Assembly: GCF_009905605.1 (NCBI RefSeq)
Contig: NZ_JAAAKZ010000017.1
Location: 39,172-103,171, forward strand
From: Runella sp. CRIBMP
GTDB lineage: Bacteria > Bacteroidota > Bacteroidia > Cytophagales > Spirosomataceae
Direction of reading: 5' to 3'
Length of the DNA: 64,000 bases
Shown: positions 46,859 to 55,326 of the stretch, piece by piece
Position numbering within the stretch: the stretch's first letter is position 1
Layout of the letters: every line of letters starts with the position of its first letter
Notes under the pieces: generated by a model
Told to the model about the DNA's origin: nothing
Seen by the model: the letters and a program-made list of their open reading frames with translations, nothing else
The model's database searches: none
Translations under genes and position numbers: made by a program

Positions 46859-47098
46859 ATGAATTTAGAAATCATCACTCCCGATAAAAAAATCTTCTCT
46901 GGCGAAGTTTCTGCGGTAACTTTTCCAGGTACAGAAGGACAGTTTCAGGTTTTAAATAACCACGCTGCCCTTGTAAGTACCCTCGGACAAGGCGCTATCA
47001 TTGTAGAAGGGGCCCACAAGGAGACCTTCACGGTAGATGGCGGCGTAGTAGAAGTACTGAACAACAAAGTACTAGTACTGGCCGAATCTATTTCGTAA
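46859..47098 (+). CDS. atpC: ATP synthase F1 subunit epsilon (short form)
   Basis: A 79-residue protein matching only the N-terminal beta-sandwich of epsilon (NLEIITPDKKIFSGEVSAVT; FPGTEGQFQVLNNHAALVS). The C-terminal helical hairpin that can inhibit rotation in E. coli and Bacillus enzymes is missing; a terminator follows after 24 bases, so this is not a frameshift. I believe short epsilons are common in this phylum. It begins 16 bases after atpD and is co-transcribed. Confidence 0.93.
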   Translation: MNLEIITPDKKIFSGEVSAVTFPGTEGQFQVLNNHAALVSTLGQGAIIVEGAHKETFTVDGGVVEVLNNKVLVLAESIS

Positions 47099-47122
47099 GA
47101 TTTTTTTTCGAATATATTACAG

Positions 47123-47147
47123 GCGCGGAGCTCTTTGAGCCCCGCGC
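47123..47147 (+). terminator. atpDC terminator
   Basis: GCGCGGAGCTC (47123-47133) pairs with GAGCCCCGCGC (47137-47147), one mismatch, and is followed by TTTTTT. Confidence 0.85.
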
Positions 47148-47215
47148 TTTTTTATGCAGAAATGTTTTTAACGGTTTTTGCTGTATATTAGGGGAAGTAA
47201 AACTCCCTTTTTGGC

Positions 47216-48754
47216 ATGAAAATTCTCTCTGGTTTGGGCTTAGGCCTGTTTTTGGCAGGTTTCGGGTTATGGCTTTATACGTTGACTATGAATGAGTTTA
47301 CACTCACTTCCGCCATTTTGAAACAAAACCTCAAGCCAGAGCATCAGTCTACATTGGGTACATGCCTGCAACCTATGCTCAACAAAACCTACAGTAACGG
47401 TTGGGCCTTTACTTATGCGTTTGATAATGAGCTAAATGGACTCAATTCGAAGTACAAAGCCGCCCAACAGTGGGATAAGGTGATTTATGATGAATATAGT
47501 TTTGCCATTACCAAAGCCGCCGCCCACGGGCCGTTGAAAGATACCCCTTCCAAGTGGTTTTTCTTAACCTTTGGCTTGGCTATTTTAGGGGCATTGCTTT
47601 ACATATTGCCCCAATTACGGTTACTACCTGGTATTAAAAACAATCATATCTTTCAACAATCATCTACTGCAAGAGGGGCTTTGGGGTGGATGGTAGGTAC
47701 TTTTCTGATTGGTTTTTATATTTTACTTTATTATTTCCCACAGTACCTCGTCAATTGGACACTGCTTGTAGACCCACTGAGTAAAGCCCTTAACGGTAGC
47801 GAGGCAAGTCGGTGGTTTTTATACGGATTTTTGTACACCATTTGTGTAATGGTGATGGGCATTAGAATGTTGATCAAATACCGCCACAGCAGGTATCAGC
47901 AGGTACGGACACTATCGGTGATGTTTTTTCAGACGGCGGTGGCGTTTATTATTCCCGAGATACTGGTGAGTTTGAACAAGCCTTATTACGATTTTAAAAA
48001 TATCTGGCCGCTTGATTACGACTTTTTCTTTGATTACAATCTCAATAGTTTGGTTCAAAGTGGTGGTTTGGGGATTTTTATGTTGGTTTGGGGCATCTTG
48101 TTGTTTCTAATCGGGGTGCCGATTATGACGTATTTCTTTGGAAAACGCTGGTACTGCTCGTGGGTGTGTGGCTGTGGAGGCTTGGCCGAAACCCTAGGTG
48201 ACCCGTATCGCCAACTTTCGGATAAGTCATTAAAGTCTTGGAAAATAGAGCGTTATATTGTGCATGGGGTGTTGGTATTTGCGGTGTTGATGACTGCGAT
48301 GGTTCTTTACACGTACTTTACGGGCTCGTCCAATGTCCTATTTATTGACAGTTACAGTGTGCGGTCGGCTTATGGTTTTTGGATTGGAGGTATTTTTGCA
48401 GGCGTGGTCGGAACGGGTTTTTATCCGCTTATGGGCAACCGCGTTTGGTGCCGTTTCGGTTGTCCATTGGCTGCATATTTAGGTCTTTGGCAACGTAAAA
48501 AATCGCGTTTCCGCATTACAACCAACGGCGGGCAATGTATCTCCTGCGGAAATTGTTCGACGTATTGTGAAATGGGCATTGATGTTCGTGCCTATGCGCA
48601 ACGCGGACAAGACATCGTACGGTCCTCATGCGTGGGATGTGGTATTTGTTCGGCGGTATGTCCGCGTGGAGTACTTAATTTGGAAAATGCTTCCGAAGGC
48701 ACGCGCGTAATGGTGGCCCCGGAAGTGATGTTAGGCAATGATATGAAACACTAA
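47216..48754 (+). CDS. membrane polyferredoxin (NapH/CcoG/NosR-like)
   Basis: A 512-residue protein with about seven membrane segments and a periplasmic N-terminal loop (about 25-100). Cys motifs are YCSWVCGCGG (about 303-312), CRFGCPLAAY (about 415-424), then two ferredoxin sets, CISCGNCSTYCEMG and CVGCGICSAVCPRG, each able to hold a 4Fe-4S cluster. The arrangement matches NosR/NapH/CcoG-type proteins that move electrons across the inner membrane. No nitrous-oxide, nitrate or cytochrome-oxidase genes are adjacent, so the redox partner is unknown. Confidence 0.85.
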   Translation: MKILSGLGLGLFLAGFGLWLYTLTMNEFTLTSAILKQNLKPEHQSTLGTCLQPMLNKTYSNGWAFTYAFDNELNGLNSKYKAAQQWDKVIYDEYSFAITKAAAHGPLKDTPSKWFFLTFGLAILGALLYILPQLRLLPGIKNNHIFQQSSTARGALGWMVGTFLIGFYILLYYFPQYLVNWTLLVDPLSKALNGSEASRWFLYGFLYTICVMVMGIRMLIKYRHSRYQQVRTLSVMFFQTAVAFIIPEILVSLNKPYYDFKNIWPLDYDFFFDYNLNSLVQSGGLGIFMLVWGILLFLIGVPIMTYFFGKRWYCSWVCGCGGLAETLGDPYRQLSDKSLKSWKIERYIVHGVLVFAVLMTAMVLYTYFTGSSNVLFIDSYSVRSAYGFWIGGIFAGVVGTGFYPLMGNRVWCRFGCPLAAYLGLWQRKKSRFRITTNGGQCISCGNCSTYCEMGIDVRAYAQRGQDIVRSSCVGCGICSAVCPRGVLNLENASEGTRVMVAPEVMLGNDMKH

Positions 48755-48824
48755 ACAGTTTCATAAATCAAAACCGACGCAAAGGGTCAACCTTGGTGGA
48801 AATGACTTTGCAGTAAACTTATTC

Positions 48825-49682
48825 ATGAAAAAAATAACTGTTTTTGGAGCAACGGGTATGTTGGGCCAGCCCGTAGTAAAAGCCTTGGCAGACGCGGGAT
48901 TTGAAGTAACGGCTTTGGTAAGAAATACCCAAAAAGCCAGCGTCGTGTTACCTTCAACCGTGACGTTAGTCGAAGGGGATTTAGAAAATATAGCCGCAAT
49001 TCGCCGCTCGCTGCAAGGAGCAGAAGGGGTTTATCTAAGTTTATCGTTCGAACAAACCGCCAAATCCGCCGATTTTATCGGAGAACGCGACGGGCTCCGC
49101 AACATCCTGTCGGTTATTCATGACTACCCGATTCAGCGCATTGCCTATTTGTCGTCCATCATTCAGGCCTATGAAGGATTTCGTTGGTGGATTTTTGATT
49201 GGAAACGCGAAGCGATTGCGCTCATCAAGGCAACGGGTATTCCGTATACAATTTTTTATCCTTCCAATTTTATGGAAACCCTGCCGGGGCGGATGATCCA
49301 GAATAATCGTGTATTGCTGGCGGGCACACCCAAAGTCAAAAACTATTGGATCGCAGGCGAGGATTATGGACGACAGGTGGCACAATCGTTTCTCAAGCTT
49401 ACTTCTGAAAACCGCGATTACGCAGTACAGGGCCCCGAAGCGCTCACCGTAGACGAAGGAGCCGACGTGTATGTTAAAAATACAACTCAGCCAAAGCTGA
49501 AAATAGCCAAGGTGCCGCTTTGGGTATTAAAATGGGCCGGTTTGTTCAACGCACAGGCGGGCTACGGCTACCATGTTGTAAAAGCCATGATTGAACATCC
49601 AGAGCCTTTTCAGGCCCAAAACACGTGGGATGAACTCGGAAAACCAACGATTACTTTGGCTCAGTTTGCAAAAAGTCGGTAG
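48825..49682 (+). CDS. NmrA-like NAD(P)-binding protein
   Basis: A 285-residue atypical short-chain dehydrogenase. The nucleotide-binding loop is VFGATGMLGQPVVKAL (about 5-20) and the acidic/neutral turn is ALVRNTQKA. The SDR catalytic Tyr-x-x-x-Lys is not conserved, as in NmrA/YtfG-like proteins that act as redox sensors or isoflavone-reductase-like enzymes. It starts 70 bases after the polyferredoxin gene and may be in the same transcript. Confidence 0.85.
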   Translation: MKKITVFGATGMLGQPVVKALADAGFEVTALVRNTQKASVVLPSTVTLVEGDLENIAAIRRSLQGAEGVYLSLSFEQTAKSADFIGERDGLRNILSVIHDYPIQRIAYLSSIIQAYEGFRWWIFDWKREAIALIKATGIPYTIFYPSNFMETLPGRMIQNNRVLLAGTPKVKNYWIAGEDYGRQVAQSFLKLTSENRDYAVQGPEALTVDEGADVYVKNTTQPKLKIAKVPLWVLKWAGLFNAQAGYGYHVVKAMIEHPEPFQAQNTWDELGKPTITLAQFAKSR

Positions 49683-49708
49683 CGAAATGATCCAGCAATG
49701 ACTGCTGT

Positions 49709-51292
49709 TTAAAATCCGTACCGCAATCCGGCTCCTACACCAAAAAGGTGAGGTTTGGCGTCAAAAAGTGCGTTAGAACGGGTATTGGAGCCAAGCGCCT
49801 GTTGGTAATTTCCCGAAATCAACGTGGTCCAGCGCTTGCTCATTTTGTATTGAACCCGCATTCCCGTACTTGCCGACAGTGACAGTGTCTTGTAAGGATT
49901 GTCGGCTCCGCTTACTGAAACGATGCGCTCCTGTCCTGATTCAAAGCTGTTTCGTAAGAAAATATTATTGATAAATCCGCCTATAAGCCAAAGAGATAGC
50001 TTGCGTTTGGGCTTGACCAACGCAAATCCAGCTTGTACTGGGACTTGTAAATACTGGTAAGCGTTCGAAATGTTTTGATTGGTGGCAAACGACTGAATTT
50101 GGGATTTATCGTTCCCTGCACTGACAAAATCATACTGTTTTGTAAGATTATTGCTCAGGTTGACGGCTGCTTCGAGGTTGTTCACGTAACTGTTGGTGTA
50201 CACATTAAATCCATTTGTCCCTTCAAAGACAGAATTCCCCTGTAAATAGTTGACTCCTGTTTCGATAGACCAACGTTGGTTCAGTTGTAAACCTCCCTGC
50301 CACTGAACCGCGTACGAAAGGGCCGCGCGGTTTGAGCCAGCGTTGGTAGAGTTGGTTGTATTGGCCAATGCATTTTGGCCCGACATTGCAAATGCCCGAC
50401 CTGCAGAGCTTCCTCCAATAGCCACCCCTGCGTTATAGCTGGCAGGCATAATACCAACCGACGCCCAGTACTCTTTCGTTGAGGCTTTTTTGGGTGCTTC
50501 AGTACTGCTTTCTGGTGCCTGATAGGCTACCCAAATTTGTTTTTTTGGTAAGCCAGGTAAGTTGCGAAGATTTTTGCCGTCGAGCGCATTAATCTCTGCC
50601 GCTGGTGTTGATTCAAAAATAGGTGTAGATATAGTCAATTGGTTAGTAATCAAATCATTCGTTTGCAGGCTGTTTTCTTTAAGGATTGAATTTGATGGTG
50701 GAGTGGCGGATAAAACGGGCATTGGGCTGGAAGACTGCGTTTTAGCAACGGCACTCTCTTCTTTTATCGCCAAATTTTTGGGCAATTTTTTAACAATATC
50801 GGTATCGCTCGCCTTGTTTTTTTTGTTAGATGAATTGTCTGTTGAGGCAAAAGATGTTTTTTTAGAAAGTTGGAGTGGATTTTCGTAAACTTGTTTATCT
50901 TCTTTTTGTTCAATCGTCAATTGGGCAGTTTGTTCGGCAGAAGCGATTTCAGGGGCTGGTTTTTTGTTTTGTTCCTTTGAAATAGCCTCTTTATTGGGGA
51001 CAATTACTTTCGCTTCATTTTGGGCGATGTTTCCACGCAACGTATCTGAACTGGTGTTTTGACTCAACCACCAGCCACCTAACGAAATAGCCAACAAAGC
51101 CACACCCGCCGCCGCCATCCAATGCATATTTTGCCAACGACGCCACAACGGCAGCACTACCACGCGCTCCTTCTCCTCTTCGTCCAAACGTTCCTCTATC
51201 CGCGCCCACACCGAATCGGGGGGCGTCTCAGAGGTGTCGTCAAACGCTCTGCGCCAGTTTTCCTCAAAATTATTCTGTTCCGACGTATCCAT
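49709..51292 (-). CDS. sigma-linked membrane protein with C-terminal barrel-like domain
   Basis: A 527-residue protein encoded 20 bases after an ECF sigma factor. The N-terminus is cytoplasmic and acidic (FEENWRRAFDDTSETPPDSVW, about 7-27), like short anti-sigma domains. One TM segment follows (about 56-75), then a long low-complexity Ser/Lys/Glu/Asn stretch (about 85-250). The C-terminal 230 residues resemble an outer-membrane beta-barrel (QWQGGLQLNQRWSIETGVNY; VGAGLRYGF at the end). An anti-sigma role is inferred from position. An inner-membrane anchor plus barrel-like domain in one chain is odd. Confidence 0.7.
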   Translation of the reverse strand: MDTSEQNNFEENWRRAFDDTSETPPDSVWARIEERLDEEEKERVVVLPLWRRWQNMHWMAAAGVALLAISLGGWWLSQNTSSDTLRGNIAQNEAKVIVPNKEAISKEQNKKPAPEIASAEQTAQLTIEQKEDKQVYENPLQLSKKTSFASTDNSSNKKNKASDTDIVKKLPKNLAIKEESAVAKTQSSSPMPVLSATPPSNSILKENSLQTNDLITNQLTISTPIFESTPAAEINALDGKNLRNLPGLPKKQIWVAYQAPESSTEAPKKASTKEYWASVGIMPASYNAGVAIGGSSAGRAFAMSGQNALANTTNSTNAGSNRAALSYAVQWQGGLQLNQRWSIETGVNYLQGNSVFEGTNGFNVYTNSYVNNLEAAVNLSNNLTKQYDFVSAGNDKSQIQSFATNQNISNAYQYLQVPVQAGFALVKPKRKLSLWLIGGFINNIFLRNSFESGQERIVSVSGADNPYKTLSLSASTGMRVQYKMSKRWTTLISGNYQQALGSNTRSNALFDAKPHLFGVGAGLRYGF

Positions 51293-51312
51293 TTTTTCTA
51301 ACTGAAACCTAA

Positions 51313-51843
51313 TTAAAAACTTTCCAACATCTTTGCCTGTAACAACTGTTTTGCCCGGGCGTATTGCGATTTGGACGTACCTTCTGAAATTCCTAGCATT
51401 TCGGCAATTTCATTGTGTTGATAACCCTCGATTGCGTACAGGTTGAACACCGATTGGCAGCCAGGGGGTAATTCGCGTACCAACGACAGCAACTGCTGGT
51501 ATTGAATACCCGACAGGGCTGTTTCGTTTTCTGCTACGGCATCGGTATGATTATCAATATCTGCTTGCTCTAAATACGCTTTTTCTTTGCGCAAGTATGA
51601 AATGGCGGTATTGATGACCACACGTTTAATCCACGCTTCCAACGGACAATCATATCTGAACGTATGTATCTGGGAAAAAACCTTAATAAACGCTTCTTGA
51701 AGAACATCCTCGGCCTCAAAACGGCTGCGCGTGTAGCGTTGACAAACGGCAAACATTCTCCCCGCAAAACGCTCATAAAGCGTTCGCTGGGCTATGCGGT
51801 CTTTATTTCGACACCCTTCAACTAACGTTCGTTCATCTTTCAT
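51313..51843 (-). CDS. ECF-type RNA polymerase sigma factor
   Basis: A 176-residue sigma-70 family protein. Region 2 contains YERFAGRMFAVCQRYTRSRFEAEDVLQEAFIKVFSQI (about 23-59) with the DVLQEAF core. Region 4 (about 120-170) has LPPGCQSVFNLYAIEGYQHNEIAEMLGIS with the recognition helix SEGTSKSQYARAK. Regions 1 and 3 are absent, as in the ECF class. It is followed by the membrane-anchored candidate anti-sigma gene. No TonB-dependent receptor or SusD gene is next to it, so it is not a classic polysaccharide-uptake pair. Confidence 0.93.
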   Translation of the reverse strand: MKDERTLVEGCRNKDRIAQRTLYERFAGRMFAVCQRYTRSRFEAEDVLQEAFIKVFSQIHTFRYDCPLEAWIKRVVINTAISYLRKEKAYLEQADIDNHTDAVAENETALSGIQYQQLLSLVRELPPGCQSVFNLYAIEGYQHNEIAEMLGISEGTSKSQYARAKQLLQAKMLESF

Positions 51844-51955
51844 GTATGCCGGTATGTTCTAATGACGCACAGGTTTAAAGAAAGGTTGGAATGGGTTGTA
51901 AAATTTTGTATGCATTTCTTTTAGAGAAAAACTGCAGAGGTGATTTGACGAGTTA

Positions 51956-51999
51956 TCATTATTACGGACTCTCAATTAAAGGTAAAAACGTGATAATGA
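51956..51999. repeat. 11-bp inverted repeat in the sigma / flavin reductase gap
   Basis: TCATTATTACG (51956-51966) and CGTGATAATGA (51989-51999) are inverted copies with one mismatch, in the 296-base region between two divergent genes. It may be an operator; I see nothing else there. Confidence 0.3.
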
Positions 52000-52139
52000 G
52001 TGTGATTTGTTTCCGACAAATGAAAAAAACAGACCATTGGGCCAGAAAAGTTTAGGCGAATACAAGATGATTTTTGTTTTTATTGAACAATTTAGGGCTG
52101 CTTGTCATTTATCTGGTATATAACGTTCCATTTATCAAA

Positions 52140-52664
52140 ATGATAACAATCGTAGTCGGTACCAATCGGCGAAACTCCAAATCAAAAGACGTAGCTTTGT
52201 TTTATCAAAAGTTACTCGCCGAATTCAATGCCGAAAGTCAAATTTTGGACATTGCCGAACTTCCTGATGACTTTATAAGGACCGCCTTGTACGAAAATAA
52301 CGGAAAAAATGAAGTTTTTAATGCCTATCGTAAGATGATGAAGGAGGCCGATAAATTTGTTTTTATCGTACCAGAATACAACGGATCTTATCCTGGGGCA
52401 CTAAAAGGATTCATTGACGGGCTGGGTTATCCTAGCGAATTGAAGCATAAAAAAGCCGCCTTGGTCGGAATTTCAGACGGTGTGCAAGGGTCAGCGTTGG
52501 CGTTGAGTCACTTGATTGATGTATTTCATTACCTAGGATTGAATGTGTTGGCCCAGCGGGTGAAGATCCCGTTTATGAAGAAAAATTTTCAAGAAGGAGA
52601 AATTAAAGATGCTCTTATCAATCAACTTATTCGGGAGCAAGCGGAATTGTTGGTAAATTTTTAA
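52140..52664 (+). CDS. NADPH-dependent FMN reductase
   Basis: A 174-residue flavodoxin-like oxidoreductase. The FMN phosphate loop is VVGTNRRNSKSKDVA (5-19), and VPEYNGSYPGALKGFID (about 78-94) is the family's isoalloxazine-binding segment. It probably reduces FMN, quinones or azo compounds with NADPH. The ATG at 52140 gives the standard N-terminal MITIVVGTNR; the longer reading from 52074 adds 22 hydrophobic residues with no family match. It stands before a small gene of unknown function. Confidence 0.9.
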   Translation: MITIVVGTNRRNSKSKDVALFYQKLLAEFNAESQILDIAELPDDFIRTALYENNGKNEVFNAYRKMMKEADKFVFIVPEYNGSYPGALKGFIDGLGYPSELKHKKAALVGISDGVQGSALALSHLIDVFHYLGLNVLAQRVKIPFMKKNFQEGEIKDALINQLIREQAELLVNF

Positions 52665-52707
52665 CTTCGCGGCCTAAACTGGTCAATGTATTAAAGTAAC
52701 AGAACTT

Positions 52708-52965
52708 ATGGCACACAATTTCGATATTCCGTTTGAAGGAACCGCAGAAACAATTTTGGCGAAAGCAAAACGCGCCATTGAATCAGGAAACGGCACCATG
52801 ACTGGCGACAGCGCAGCGGGTTCTTTTTCGCTTCCTGCTGGAATCAGCAAGGTAAAAGGTGAATACGCAGTAGAAGATAACAAACTCAAAATAACCATTA
52901 CCGACAAGCCGATTTATGTAAGTGGCGACATGATTGAGAATATTCTCAAAAAGCACCTTTCGTAA
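52708..52965 (+). CDS. small conserved-looking cytoplasmic protein
   Basis: An 85-residue protein without signal or membrane segment. The first half (FDIPFEGTAETILAKAKRAI) predicts a strand then a helix. The middle is Gly/Ser-rich (GTMTGDSAAGSFSLP) and the end is strand-rich with a final amphipathic helix (GDMIENILKKHL). The pattern recalls small lipid- or polyketide-binding alpha/beta folds, but I recognise no family. A TAnnTTTG-like TAACTTCG precedes it at 52664-52671. Confidence 0.65.
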   Translation: MAHNFDIPFEGTAETILAKAKRAIESGNGTMTGDSAAGSFSLPAGISKVKGEYAVEDNKLKITITDKPIYVSGDMIENILKKHLS

Positions 52966-53004
52966 CTAAAAGCCCTCGAAAGTCCAAATTCCGAGGGCTT
53001 TTAG
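52966..53004. terminator. bidirectional terminator
   Basis: CTAAAAGCCCTCG (52966-52978) and CGAGGGCTTTTAG (52992-53004) are perfect reverse complements. They lie between the convergent 85-residue-protein and hydrolase genes. Confidence 0.85.
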
Positions 53005-53006
53005 CC

Positions 53007-53966
53007 TTAACTCAAAAAATCTAATGCTCGACGTTCTGCCCATGTAAACTCATCATTTTTGACCAAAAAACCTACGTGTCCGCCCGTTTTTGGGGTTTCT
53101 ACAAAAATAAAGGGGTGTTTTTCTGCCAATGCTTTCGGAGCGCAGTCGGCATTTAAAATAGGGTCGTTTTGGGCGTTACAAATCAAAATGGGAATGCATA
53201 CTTCTTTGATGAAATTGACGGCGGATGCCTGTTCGTAAAAATCGTCGGCATCGCGGTAGCCGTTGACGGGCGCAGAAAAAAAATCGTCAAAATCTTTCCA
53301 AACTTTAACGTTTTTTAAGCGGCTCATGTCCAATTTGCCTGGGTATAGCTCCGATTTAGCGCTGATTTTTTTCGTTAGTTTTCTCATAAACCGGTCGCGG
53401 TAAAACCGATTTTTTGGTAAATCGAGCAGTTCTGCGCTGGTTTTTAGATTGGTAGGGGCTGAAAAGGCGGCCGCGCCTCGTACAACGTCTGGCAGCTCTT
53501 TGCCCTTTGCTCCCACGTATTTCAAGGAGATATTTCCGCCCATGCTGTATCCCACAAGTACTATTTTTTCGTAGTGTTTGGTGCGCAGGGCGTGGTTGAT
53601 GAGTTCGCTGATGTCACCAATTTCACCGTGATTGTATAACCGAAAGGCTTTGTTCATTTCACCGCTACAGGAGCGGCAGTTCCATGCCAATACATCCCAC
53701 CCGTTTTGCGAAAACAATTTGGCAGTTCCTTTGATATAATGTCTTCCCGAATCACCTTCCAAACCGTGCGTTAGTACCACCAGTTTTTTACTACGTGTAT
53801 CTAGCCAATCTATATCCACAAAATCACCGTCTGAGAGCAAGAATCGTTCGCGCTCATATATTACTCCTTCAACCTTTCGAAAAACGCTGGGAACGATGGT
53901 TTGCAAATGACCATTGAACAGATAACGAGGTGGGCCTGGATAGGTTGACTGATTAATAATGGGCAT
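53007..53966 (-). CDS. YheT-like alpha/beta hydrolase
   Basis: A 319-residue hydrolase of the YheT/ABHD1-3 group. NGHLQTIVPSVFR near residue 19 is the family signature, VLTHGLEGDSGRHY gives the oxyanion region and the nucleophile is in VGYSMGGNISLKY. The acid is probably in NAQNDPIL and the His in KTGGHVGFL. Homologues act on esters, possibly lipids, but the bacterial substrate is unknown. It is a single-gene unit convergent with the small gene at 52708. Confidence 0.9.
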   Translation of the reverse strand: MPIINQSTYPGPPRYLFNGHLQTIVPSVFRKVEGVIYERERFLLSDGDFVDIDWLDTRSKKLVVLTHGLEGDSGRHYIKGTAKLFSQNGWDVLAWNCRSCSGEMNKAFRLYNHGEIGDISELINHALRTKHYEKIVLVGYSMGGNISLKYVGAKGKELPDVVRGAAAFSAPTNLKTSAELLDLPKNRFYRDRFMRKLTKKISAKSELYPGKLDMSRLKNVKVWKDFDDFFSAPVNGYRDADDFYEQASAVNFIKEVCIPILICNAQNDPILNADCAPKALAEKHPFIFVETPKTGGHVGFLVKNDEFTWAERRALDFLS

Positions 53967-54078
53967 TAGAACATATTTTTTACAAAATTGACGGTAATTT
54001 TTAAGAAATCGTCAATTTTTGCGCCAAACATTCTTTGGATATTGTTCAAAAAAATCATTACTCGGTCGACTCGATAGG

Positions 54079-54109
54079 TTGATAGAGTAGAACTTTCAGC
54101 GTATTTTTG
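54079..54109 (+). promoter_or_regulatory. cysteine desulfurase promoter
   Basis: TTG (54079-54081), a 20-base spacer and TATTTTTG (54102-54109) match the consensus. The leader would be about 50 bases. Confidence 0.6.
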
Positions 54110-54165
54110 CAGTTAATAATTTTTCAGTGTCTTAAAACACTTCAACATCTCCCAAAACTACTCCC

Positions 54166-55326
54166 ATGATTCGCTCCGTAGCCGACCGCGTTTATCTGGA
54201 CAATGCCGCCACCACCCGTATATCCCCCGAAGTTATCGAAGCCATGCTTCCCTGGATGACGGAGCAGTACGGCAATCCATCTTCTATTCATGGACACGGA
54301 CGTGTGGTGAAATCGGCCATTGAACAGGCGCGTAAAACAGTAGCGGGGCTGTTGAATACTTCACCAGCACAGATATTTTTCACTTCGGGTGGTACAGAAG
54401 CCGACAATACGGCTATTACGTGCAGCATTGATAATTATGGCTTAACGCACGCCATTACGTCACCGTTGGAACACCACGCGGTATTGCATACCTTGGAATA
54501 TCTGGCCAAAGCGGGCAAAATCAAGTTAAGCCTTGTGAATATCGATGCCAAAGGCCATGTAGATTTGAATCATTTGGAGGAATTACTTCAGACGAATCCG
54601 CGTTCGTTGGTATCTTTGATGCACGGCAACAATGAAATTGGCAACTTGCTGGATTTGAATGTAGTAGGTGATTTGTGTGCGCAGTATAACGCCATTTTTC
54701 ACAGCGACACGGTTCAAACTGTGGGGCATTTACGTCATGATATGAAACAACTCAAAACGCATTTTATCGTTGGAGCGGCTCATAAATTCAACGGCCCGAA
54801 AGGCGTTGGCTTCTTGTACATCAATGCCGATGTAAAAATTCACCCTTACATTCATGGTGGTTCGCAGGAGCGCAATATGCGCGGCGGAACAGAGAACGTG
54901 TACGGAATTGTGGGGTTGGGAAAAGCCCTAGAAATTGCGTATCGCGACATGGACAGCCACCGTGCTCATATTGAACATTTGAAAAAACGTATGATTGCGG
55001 GCTTCCGCGAAAAGATAGAAGATGTGTGTTTTAACGGTGATTGTGAAAACATGGAGCGCAGTAATTATACCGTACTGAACGTCAGCCTGCCGCCGTCGGA
55101 CATCAGCGATATGTTGCTTTTTAATTTAGATATTGCCAAGATTTCAGCTTCGGGCGGAAGTGCATGTTCTAGCGGCTCAGAAGTAGGCTCGCACGTGTTA
55201 GGGGCCCTTGGCGTGGCTCCAGACCGTGGGAATGTGCGTTTTTCATTTGGAAAATATAATACCGAAGCGGATATTGACTACGCCGTAAATACCGTTGCAG
55301 AAATGTATAAAGCAGTGACGGTCTAA
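54166..55326 (+). CDS. cysteine desulfurase (IscS/NifS family)
   Basis: A 386-residue PLP enzyme that takes sulfur from cysteine for Fe-S clusters and other thio-cofactors. VYLDNAATTRISPEV opens the fold. The PLP lysine is K207 in GAAHKFNGPKG, the substrate Arg lies in RGGTENVYG and the catalytic Cys is C334 in ASGGSACSSGS. The loop around that Cys is of group I (IscS/NifS) type. No iscU, iscR or sufB genes are adjacent. Its stop overlaps the convergent ferredoxin reductase stop by 4 bases. Confidence 0.94.
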   Translation: MIRSVADRVYLDNAATTRISPEVIEAMLPWMTEQYGNPSSIHGHGRVVKSAIEQARKTVAGLLNTSPAQIFFTSGGTEADNTAITCSIDNYGLTHAITSPLEHHAVLHTLEYLAKAGKIKLSLVNIDAKGHVDLNHLEELLQTNPRSLVSLMHGNNEIGNLLDLNVVGDLCAQYNAIFHSDTVQTVGHLRHDMKQLKTHFIVGAAHKFNGPKGVGFLYINADVKIHPYIHGGSQERNMRGGTENVYGIVGLGKALEIAYRDMDSHRAHIEHLKKRMIAGFREKIEDVCFNGDCENMERSNYTVLNVSLPPSDISDMLLFNLDIAKISASGGSACSSGSEVGSHVLGALGVAPDRGNVRFSFGKYNTEADIDYAVNTVAEMYKAVTV

